From Temnothorax longispinosus (Eukaryota; Arthropoda; Insecta; Hymenoptera; Formicidae), in assembly GCF_030848805.1 (NCBI RefSeq), contig NC_092361.1, positions 21,721,406 through 21,785,405 of the forward strand: DNA of 64,000 bases. The letters run 5' to 3'. A program made the translations under genes and the position numbers. Below are positions 51,193-63,100 of the stretch, in pieces. The stretch's first letter is position 1. Each line of letters starts with the position of its first letter. The notes below the pieces were generated by a model. That model did not search any database and was not told where the DNA came from. It saw only the letters and a program-made list of their open reading frames with translations.

Positions 51193-54100
51193 CAGTTACT
51201 ATCTAATCCTTTAATGCCAGGACTAAGCATGTAGAGAACAAACTTACTAATAAATTAAGTTTGGTTCATTAACGTGAATAAACTACGATAGATATTGCTT
51301 TGAATACAATTTCTAAAATAATATTACATGTTGAATAACGTCACTCTGAATGATAGATAGAGAAGACTTCTACATGTCGATTTATAAGGACCTTCTTACA
51401 AAAAAGATTGTAAAAATAGATTTACCTTATCTTCTCTTTATCTATAATTACTAAATTACAAATCACTTAAAATCCAATAAGTAAATAATAAATAATGACA
51501 TCAAATAATAAATAATTCAATTATGATCTAAAATCGTCTATTCAGATCTCTCTTTGACCTTTTATTCGTTTACCTTCATTTCATATTCCTCTTTATACAG
51601 TCACGCGAACTTGATCCTTCCTTTTTTTTTTTGCCAGTTATGGTGCTTTGTCTGCCGCTACTCGACGAGATGACGAACCGCGTTCTGATCGAGCTGAACG
51701 CCGCGTGGCAAACGCACATCCAGAATTCCGTCATCCTGATGATCCACACGGAGGATATCGACCTCTTCCTACCGAGAGACGACTCGCCGCCCACGTCACC
51801 CCCCACCGATCCGTCGACCTTGGCCCATTCCGCGATTACACAGTCTTCCAATTTTTCTACCTCGAATGTAACTCGCGCCGGCCCGTACACGACCCCGGAG
51901 AGAGACGAGAGAATGCGGAGGGTGCAGCAGACCCCGCGAAGATTCGCCCCGCCGAGGAATCTCAGCAGCACCACGATGGAGAATCTGCTTGTGGTCGCGC
52001 CACTCGATCAGAGGTAATCAATTATTAACGACGTTAACTCGGGGTCACTTTATCGATGTAAGTAGTTGCGGGTTTGAGACATTCTAGACCCGCGCGGAAT
52101 AATGCAGCTCGCAATTCTTCATGAAATATAAAATTATACTCTTAGACAGAATGTAAAATTAATTAACAAAGATATAGATTATTCAGTTATAAACGTTCTT
52201 ATTAAAAATTTTATATAAATGATAACATCTATTCTAATTTTGTTACTGGTTGATTTCTTCAAGATCGATATAGATAATCATTACAATATTCATAGCTTTT
52301 CTTTTCACAGCCATCTGCCTTCGTTACATTAGTCTATAAGTAAACGATATACCGTTCGTGATGAATATTCTACGTCATGAATATGTATTTTTTTTTCTAG
52401 AAATCGATATCAAGTATCAGTTAGGGCATCTTAAGTCTCAATTATTATTAATTATTGCGATTAAGTCATCCACAAATGTCGTAGTTAGCAAGAACGCAAC
52501 AACGGATCATGAATAATTCTGCAGTCACGGTTGGCAAATTAATTAACGTCCTCAGAATTACGTAATTAATCACTTGTCCTTCAGAATACTTGTAGCTCAT
52601 TTTCTTCGTATATATACTTGACAAGAAGGGATATATAAGTACTAACGAGAGAAGATTTATAATGGCAAAAATTCCCCGTTACTCAGATCATTCTTCAAAG
52701 ATAAGAGTTTTGAAGATTCTCGAAATAACAGCAAAAAATATCAGCGTGTCGTAATGCAAGCAACAGCTTTCATCTCTCTTTAGGAGTACGATAGGAATAT
52801 TTAAAAACATGTAGCTTTTTGGTCAAAAAGACCGTCATCATATGAAGCATTTTTACTGCGTTCTGGGAAACTAACATTAATATTATTAAAAATATAATAA
52901 AACACGATAATAATGTTTAATTGTCTTTTAATTCGCAAATATCGACAATCTATTTAAGATGAATCATATTCTTAACCAAATTTGCATTAATTGTTTAACA
53001 CAAATCTAAGGAAATTCGACTGGGACATAAATTGTCGGGGAGTCAGCTGAGAGGTTGACCTTAATCAAGGGACTTCTCTTTGATTGAGGCAACAACGAGG
53101 CTACGTAATTACGAAATTCCACCGCCGCCGCCGTGCGGTGCGCACGGTCCCGAATTATAATACAAATCGGTCTGTCGGATCATCGAGCCGAGTTAATTGT
53201 AGACGTCGATCCGTATAATTCGCTACGTGATTAACTCATGGGAAGTGGCCCCGCGGCGTCCCCGGCGCGGCGGGGCGTCGCGACGCCGCGTCGCCTCCTC
53301 AAGAGACACTCCCGACGGTTTCTTACGCAGGTACGACGTGAGTAAGGTCCTCAACGGCACGCAGGATTACGCGACGCTGGCGTTGCTCGATCGACTGAAT
53401 GAATCGCTGACTGTGCTAACGCGCGACAACAGCAGCCTCGACAGCCACAACAACAAGATATACACGTATGCCCTAATGAACTGGCGTGACGCCGGCTGGG
53501 AGCCGATCCTCACGGTGGTCGAGCGGCATCAGCAGCAGCTGATGGTCCAGCAGCTGACGCCGAGTGCGATGGCGTTTCTCAACATCGAGGCGCCCGATCT
53601 GCCGTCCTGCGACGTCGACGGCGATTGCCCGAGTGAGTTTTCAGAGGATATGATAATAGCACCCCCGCCGTGTCTGTCTCTTTACGTGACGATTTTATTG
53701 CGTAATTAATATGACATTAAAGGCAATAACACTTCAAATGGAAAATCGCGCTTGCGAACGGTGCAAACTAGTCTGCGGATGACGTGCAATTATTAATGCA
53801 TAATTAACATCGTATATCTCGTGGAAGAGAATGAATATATATATTATATTTATTGGGTTTTGTCTATAATGTGCGATGCTCGTGCGATCGCGTCGCGCTA
53901 CGATCAGAGAAGGTATTGTCAAAAATAGGATAGGATAATTGCGGAATGGGGAAAAGGTGCGAAGGAAGGGCCCTTCCTTTGTACCTTTCCGATCGGGATC
54001 GATAGGCAGCTCCCTCGATTCCGAAAATATCGCCCGATAACGCCGTAATGAGGTAATGCAGTGCATTAATTATTTAACAGATGGCTTGGCCGACATGTCT

Positions 54101-57100
54101 TTCCGTTCCACACATATCGTAGCTATTATTCTTGGGTCGCTGCTGTTCACCTTTGTCGCCATTGCCGTCGCAATTATAATCCGGTGAGCGATCACTTTAT
54201 CACGTTATACATCATATCGTTTATAGCCTGTAGCCAAACCGAAGAAAGTGACATGCGTCAACGCTTCCATTGCCCCCTAATCGCCAGAAATACTTCTTCT
54301 TTATTTCTGTTGAACATATTTACAATTTTAGAATTAGTATCAGGTTTCCATGGATATGTTTCTGAGTTATATTAAATTGATTAGCATTATTTTGATTTTT
54401 AATCGAAATAATAACTAGAAAACAAACAAGTTACAATAAATTTTAATATATTTTGAGAAATGATAAAGCATTTGTTGATAAATAGTAGCGTAATTTAAAT
54501 TAATTACGCTACAGAATTTTAATATACAGAATACGGGAAGCATTCTGATACAAAGCTATTTTATTCTGAAATTTTTCACATTTAAGGAAGCGTTTATTTA
54601 CAAAGTGGACATAATTTATAAAGTTCTCAGACCCTTGTGATTCTTAATAAGCAGAGCACTTTGTGTTGGATACATTGACAATTTATTGCAGGAAGCGGCT
54701 GCTTAAGAAAAGGATGTCCAAGGGCCCGTACAAAATCATTTTAACGACGTCGGACTTCGTTTTTCCTCAAGTGCCTCCAGTAGATTCAAGAACGGTGAGT
54801 GGAATTTCATTCAGAACATGACAGGGGCTTTTAATCCTTCCCTTTCAGCGCCCCCGAAAGGATTATAAAGAATCCTTGCATAGAATTATTAAAATTATTA
54901 ATGAAGCTACTTGGTTACTTCCTTCATCAATGTCTTTGATCGTTCCCCCGTGAAATATCCCGCGAATAGCGTGAAAGGAATTAAATATCTCTCGCTAAAC
55001 TCGTCGGTGAGTTTACGTTGTAAAATTCCGTGTTCACTTTTTATTAGTACGTCGAAACAAAACCGTAATGCGACGTTTTTTATGGCGGGAGCAATTTTTC
55101 ACTGTCGCCGAGTCAGGATTGTGGAGTCGTGTTAGCACTGCGGACGAACTTTTCTTTGCGGGGAAAAACTCTTCTTAATATGACGCAACGGAACGTTTCG
55201 TACGCGAGGGGCCGCTACGCTCTTGATAGGATATATTTCACGCGGAGAGAACGGTCGCTGAGCTCCTAAATTATCAGTCTACGTGGTAGAAATAGCTGAT
55301 AAAAGTGCTAAATGTCACCGCGACGCTAGTTCGCTCGGCTTAATTGAACCGCCGAGCGAACTTTAACCGCTTCAGGCACCCCTTATATATGCTACTGCAT
55401 ATTAAATATCATGAATAGTCATCGTAATCTTCGTTTTAAAAAAGTAATGTTTACGGCTCTTTTACGGTGCTCCGTTCAACTGCATGCTTGACATAAAAGA
55501 ATGATATAAACGCCGTATTTCCAGAATAAAATCTCTCCTTGAAGAAAGAAATTATTTATACACAAAGTAAAAATCTTCTAGAAATAAGAAATGTACATAA
55601 AAGAGAGATTTGTAAAGCACAAAACGACTACAATGAGTGCTTTTTGCATAGCTTGTTCATGCGTATAAAGGTATTATATTAGCTTCAGTTTCTCCTTTTC
55701 CGCGTTTACAACCATTTTTATATCAAGGATATCAGGTCGTAGCGAGGTCGAGCTTTTCCGGCAAACATTATGTACAACCATTCGATCCTATTACCTCGCA
55801 TCGTATCCGTTCGAATATCCGCGGTGAAGTACACTTTATCGCACACGGCGCGCGCGTGTTCTTAGGTAGACGAGGGCATCGAGGCGATGCTGTGCTGCTG
55901 GCTGCAGCAGCTGCAGGAGTTCGGCGGGCCGGAAGTCGAGAAGCCGGATCTGCTCCAGCTCGGGAGCGTGAACTCGCTGAGGCCGTACCTGCAGACCAGC
56001 GGGGGGAACATACCGCGGAACACCTTCTTCAAGGATCCACGCGCTAGATATAACGTGAGTTATGCACCTGGCAGTGCCAATTTAACAATCGCGTCCGGAT
56101 ACACCTCGCGTTTACCTCGCCGTGGATGCGAGAACCTCCGGTCCTCCTTACCCTTATCTTCGCCCCAGATTTTAATCTCCGTTGATCGAGTTTCCGTGTT
56201 GATCCAGACAAGATCTAAGCTCGGGCTAACTTATATAAGCGTCTGATAATTTACGAGAGACGACACGCGATAAGGGGATAATAGTACGTAGAAGAAATAT
56301 TGTACTTGACCAATATTTTCTAGCGTCCAATTTTATCCCGTACCCGTGTTTTTATGTATAAAAAGAAAATAGAGCGAGAATCAGTGAGGAGGGGAAAAAG
56401 AAAACTTAGGATGTCCCATATATCTGCTTTCAAGGCATTATCGGTATTCTACACACATTGTATGTACCTTCGCCCTTGCAAACAATTTCATCCTTGATCA
56501 CTTCCGAGAATTTTCTGCTTGACACGACGCGCGGTATTATCCGACAGCGCTAAGAATATATTTCGAGACACACATCGATATTCATTTTCGCACTGACGTC
56601 GTAGACGTCAGTGTCCCTTATATCCTTACACGGTGACGCTGATTAATGCCGTAAGTTCCGGACCTATGATCGGACCGATAAGAACCTTTTACACGTAATG
56701 AAGATTGATAAGATGGTATTAAAACGCACGCTGCAAAAGATGCGAGCTAATCTCCGGTTTTATCTCAATCAAATGTCACGCCGTCCAAACGCTTCCCCCC
56801 CCCCCCCCCCCCCCAGGCGACAGAAGTCGATAGATTACAAGACGGATGTAACGTTGTATCAATGTGCTCCGAGTTAATGATCCGTCCTGATTTCTGGTAG
56901 GGTGACTTGGTTCAATTGAAAGAGCTGCCCTTTCAAGGTACGTTCGAACTGAAGAACAAGGCCATGGACGTGCTGGTCACGGTAAAGGCGCACATCCTTT
57001 TATTCATTCCTCTGAATTAGATTTTGATCTGTGTTTCTCCCCACTTGCACGTTTCTACTTTTGAGCAGATCCACGGGCTGCGACACGAGAACCTCAACCC

Positions 57101-60100
57101 ACTGATTGGATGCCTTAATGAACCTACGAGACCCTGTTTGGTGTCGGAGTACTGCTCGAGGGGCTCCCTGGAGGACGTACTCGTCCAGGACGAGATTAAA
57201 CTCGACTGGTCCTTCAGATTATCCTTGCTCACCGATCTTGTACGGGTGAGTAAGATCTAGAATATGATGCGTTAAACGCACGTGCCACACCGCCAAGAAG
57301 ATTTCGAAAAACCAGAAAGATTTAAAAGAGATAAAAAAAAATATCAGTAGGATACACTTATATATTTCGTTACCGTTTAATTTTTAATTGATATAATGAG
57401 ACTAACGTGAAAATGAAAAGGAAACATTGAGCGTATGACATGCAAACAGGTTAAACCGTTAAAATTATTATGCAGAATAATCAGGGACTGTAAATTTTAA
57501 TTTTGATGAGAAATCCCTGAATAATTTTAAAGTTTTGAACTTGAAATTGATTCTATGCATACTTTGAAACTATGATAATTTTGTATGGCTTGTTTGCTTC
57601 AGGGTATGAAATACCTTCACAGCACTCCGATACGCGTCCACGGCTACCTCACGTCGCGGAATTGCGTGATCGATGCGCGGTGGGTCTTGAAAGTTACCGA
57701 TTACGGCCTGCCTGCATTTTATGAAGTCCAGAACATAGTGCCGCCAGTGAAAACAGCTCGAGGTAAGTTTCCTTCGCTACGACTCTTGTTTTGCCTCATC
57801 ATATCATCTTCATGGTACAGTTTGATGTGATCTCTTATGTGGAATTTTTAAATTGAAACTCAGATGAGCAAGAAAGATTACAATAACTCCTATAGCTCCT
57901 GAAAAATATCATATTGTTATAAAATTATCTCTTTGAACCTACTTTTTGAATTGCATGAAAATTACATTTTGCGCTCATCAGGCGCTATTATCTAAGTGTT
58001 TGCGCGCTATTTAGAAATTTTGCCGAGATACAAGTTACTCAAGTTACAAAGTTTCACTAATTAAAAGTTAAACTGCATGCTTTGCTAATTGAAGATATTC
58101 AAACTGTGAGATCCAGGGTTTCGTGTTACTTTAGAGAATATAGGATTATATTAGGGGAGTGAGAATAGGATTAGAATAATTAGCATAAGCGAGCCGCTAT
58201 TAATTTCGTTAATAACTGCCGGTTTGTTGTTCGGGTAGACCTGTTGTGGACCGCGCCGGAACTGCTTAGGCATCTGAATTTGCGGAAAAAAGGAACCCAG
58301 CCGGGGGATGTTTACAGTTTCGGAATTATCATGCAGGAAGTTGTTGTTCGCGGAGAACCATTTTGTATGCTCGCCCTATCTCCGGAAGGTAATGTGTGCA
58401 CGATTTCTGTTAACGTTCGAAGTACATGAAGATCACCTCTTCTCTTCCATGACTCCAGACTTGAAATAATTAAGTAGACCGAGAAAAATGTATTCATTCC
58501 TTTATATCAATTATTTCAAATTGTAATCAATTAATTGTTTCTGTAAGGCCAGGATTAACAATTTAAATTATGCTTAGAGATAATAATTACTTGGGGAACA
58601 TATCATATAGCGTTCCATTAATATAAAAAAAAATATAATTATAGTAAATGAAAGAGAAATGAGAGATAAAAATGAGCCAATTCTTCGCGCATATCGTTTT
58701 CCGATAAAATGATTAACGATAGACACATAATTACAACTCAGATTTTGCGATTACTGAGGATTAAATCTGTATTTACGCGTTAATTTATTGGCATCGATTA
58801 TCCAAAAACACAATAAATTTCGGAATCTTGTAACGGCGCAGAGTCGATCGTCAGCGATTTGAAATTCTAACGCTAGAATTTTACAATCGCTACGTTTGAG
58901 GATCAAAACACGTCAAAGGCATTTCACGTATCTCGTAGATATAATCGAGAAAGTAATGAAGCCACCGCCCCTGATCAGACCATCGGTCAGCAAGGGTGCC
59001 GCGCCACCGGAAGCCATAAACATCATGCGCCAGTGCTGGGCGGAAACTGCTGAAATGAGGCCCGACTTTGACGACGTTCACGATCTCTTCAAGAAGTTAA
59101 ATCACGGGAGGTAAAATCGATGGCCGACCATATAATCTTCAAGGCATTGTGCCCCTTCAGAGCAGAAATATTGGATGTGACATTGGCCGGAAGTCAAGGA
59201 CTACGGTGCCGAAATTTATTTTTCGCAAATCTAATCACGATTCAATAATGTCGAACAGTTTTAGCTTTAAAAATAAAGACTTATTTTTTGTTAAATATTA
59301 GTTAAAAATTTTTTTACGTCAATAAACTTCAGCAAGTTAATAATGAGTAACTAAATATTTATTTTTTTATTATATATTTAGAAAAAAAGATCTTTATCAA
59401 TTTTAAAGAAATATTTATTTCTTTACCCAGCTTTAAATTTCATCGACAAAACAAGTATTTTGTGGTAGTAATCGAAAAGACGCCCCATCACGTTTTATTT
59501 TCAGAAAGGTAAACTTCGTAGACACGATGTTTCAAATGCTGGAGAAGTATTCGAACAATCTGGAGGAACTCATTCGCGAGCGTACGGAACAGCTTGACAT
59601 GGAGAAGAAAAAGACCGAGCAATTATTGAATAGAATGTTACCTAGGTAAACAGAGAAATATGTAAAATTTTTATTTCGCGAAAATAATGCTGTCAGAATT
59701 GGTTGGATAAAGTTATTGTCGATATTAAATTAATTCACTTCTGTTGCTTAATAATTAAAATTCGAAATTGACAAATTTTTAACAAATTGACTATCGGTAA
59801 AAAATTTATTAAATTGACAGAATGATTATTTTAACTATTTTTCGGGAAAATTAGCGTATTTGACTCGGTGTTTCTAGTTCGGTCGCCGAGAAACTGAAGC
59901 TCGGCATGCCCGTCGATCCCGAAGAGTTTCGCGAGGTCACGATTTATTTCTCGGACATCGTTGGCTTCACGACGATATCCGCGCGTTCGACGCCCTTTCA
60001 GGTGGTTGATCTTCTCAACGATCTGTACACTTGCTTCGACGACACGATTAACGCATACACGGTTTACAAGGTAATTGCATGATAATCGCGTGGCTATATA

Positions 60101-63100
60101 CTTTGTTTCCAACAAGTTTATTTACCTACAATCTTATTTATATAAAGATAAAATAAAATGAATAATTATGTTTGCAAAAGAAAGTCTTACAAAGGAAAAT
60201 AATAAAATTAAATATCAAGTATAATTTTACTAAGTACTATATAAACTATAAATAAAAGTCGGCTGCTGCTTTTAAAAAAATAGCATCCAAAATTTTAATT
60301 TTTTAGTTAGACGATATTTTTATCAGAAGACATTTCGGATTCCGAAATTACAGAATGCATATTCGAATATCATAGGTGGAAACAATCGGAGATGCCTACA
60401 TGGTTGTAGGCGGTTGCCCTGTTAGGATACCCGATCATGCGACTCAAATAGCAACCATGGCACTCGATCTGTTACATCAGAGTGGAAAATTTAAGCTAAA
60501 ACATCTTCCGGACACGCAGCTCAGGTTACGCATCGGTCTCCACACGGGTTAGCTATTCAAATAATTTCTAATTAATTTATAATAATTACTAAAAGTAATC
60601 TGTACGGTATAAAATTGCACTTAAAATTTATTTCCATTTATTTATTTCCCTCCTTTTGCTGTCAAGGAGCTAACACAATTTGTCACAATAACGATCGATG
60701 ACATCGGTTTAATTGATTGATTAAAATTTAAAAACTGACTTTTAATTAACTTTGAGAGCCTTGCGAAAACAAAGTTTCATGTAAATGGTCGATTGAATCC
60801 TCTCGCCCGGAGATTTATATCGCTCCTATATTTTACGCTGATTAAATCCGTGCTGAAATAGCAAATCCGGATGGCACGCCGTCGTTTCTTTCATTCGGCA
60901 ACTTCGCGAAAAGCGTTTTCGCGTACCTCGATCAAAATATTAAGGGAAGGAATTTCACTATTTCCTCTCGTCAGGCCCGTGTTGTGCCGGCGTGGTGGGT
61001 TTAACAATGCCGCGTTATTGCTTGTTCGGCGACACGGTGAACACCGCCTCGAGGATGGAGTCGACCGGGGCGCCGTGGCGTATCCATCTAAGCCAAGCGA
61101 CGAGGGATCGATTGACGCAGGTCGGCGGATACCACATCGAATACCGCGGGCCCACCGACGTCAAGGGCAAAGGGAAGATGCCGACCTACTGGCTGCTCGG
61201 CAAGCAGGGCTTCGACAAGGAGCTCCCCAAACCGCCGCCCCTTAGGTAAGACGTTCCATCGAGAGCATTTTCTGAATTTCCACCCTACCTCATTCCCCGG
61301 CTTCCAGCAAACTCGGCGCGTCGTGTAAACGTACTCCGTGATTTAACGCTTCACGCGCGTCCGGCAGGTCTTATTAAGTTCAATTTATTGCGACCGGTCT
61401 TCCCCTCTTTTATTCGACGCGGATGTCACCACTCTTTTTCATCGCATTTCGGGCGTTTTGCTTGGAATGTAACGTGACAAGGGTAGTTCCAAATAAGTTG
61501 CCGAATACCTTCAGTCTACGAAGCGTACCCGAGTCTTCGTGAAGAAAAGGGTCGGATTTAATCAACGAAGTTACGACGTATTCCTTTGATTAAGTGTCAG
61601 AGAGCGCCGAGCGCTCGAGAGTTTTTAATTATGTAACAATGGATTGCGCGGCAGGCGGCCCGTACTATATGTCCGCGTTAAGTTTATCGCAACAACCGCG
61701 CGACTTTTGCCTCGTATCTTACTACTTATGATTGTGCGACGTACTCGCGAAAGTGATACAACAACAAAGTTTCCTCTCCCGCACCGTAACTATATTCTTT
61801 TATAACACCCGTGGGCAAAAAGTGACCTACTCGGTGCATGAATAAGCGGGAAAGAAAGACCTAGTATTTTTAGAATTAACGTTTATATGCAGGGTGTTTC
61901 TCCGATCTGACGCGCAACCTTTCAGCCGCAGATGGCAGAATCTAAGAAAAATAGCTTCCTCACAAAACCCGAGAGAGTCAGTTTGTTACGCGCGGTGGTG
62001 GAAAGTGGAAATAATTAAATAATTTACTCTTATTACGCAAGTAATGACAAAACTTTGTCGGAACTTCAGTTTATAATTAATTTCGAATGGATTTGAACAG
62101 GAATTTAATTAGTTAGTCGATCTTAAAATTAAACTGAAATATTTATATAAGCGAAATACTATTTGAAATGTATTCTAAATTTAATTAATTGAATTTTATC
62201 ATCGTCGTTTAATGAAAATAATTTGATTACTTAGCATAAGCAAATTTGATGAAAAGGCGTTCAAGTCTATTTTTAACCATGCTCTTTGCATTTTTAATGT
62301 AGTTTTATTCGCGTTATTTGATTTCCAGATATTTAATGCTTTTATCTGTTGCCATTCTGCTGCTGCACTCAGGGAGAACCATGGGTAAGTATATAGATTC
62401 GTATATATAAATATGAACATTTAAATCGGTCATGTTATTATCTCACATATATTGAATAAATCTCTTTTCACGCTAGATATGTGGCGAAAAATTAAATTTT
62501 ATAATATTATCTGTTAAAATTTTTTATATCCATTAAATTTTTTGTCCGACACGTTAAAGAGGAATTCTTATAAAAAATTCATCGCGGACTTTTATCAGCC
62601 TGTTACAAGCAACGTAAACTAAAATGAGAATGCAAAACGCAGCGCATGAATAAACATATACCCCAGAGACCATCAGGATCAAAACGATGTCAAAATGTCA
62701 ATTACTCTCTAAAAGTTGCATCTCACGTCCTTAACTCGAAAAGTTTATTCCTTCCTCGCCTAAAGTTAAATCCTTTCCCTGCAATGATGTAATCATATCA
62801 TTCCTCGGGATGCAACTATAATCACTTTTATAACTTTCCAATTTCTGTCGGTTCTTCACGAGCGATATACCAGCCAGCGTTAAAAGTTAAAACGGCGCGA
62901 CGTTCATGAATAAACACACCCATACGAAACATCTGGTTACACCCGGCATCGAAATGTCGTTCGCATGTCAATTCGCGCGAAAAATTCTCACATATCCCCG
63001 CGTTTTCCGGCATATGAACCGCTCGGCGGAAAAATAGCGGTATACATAAGTAACGCAAACATTCGATACGTACCAATTCTCATGCGCCAGCACTTCGGAA

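Noticed and set aside
53227..53330. Upstream extension of the Gyc76C exon 6 frame
   Set aside because: Arg-rich non-conserved sequence before a clear TTCTTACGCAG acceptor; including it breaks the phase with exon 5.
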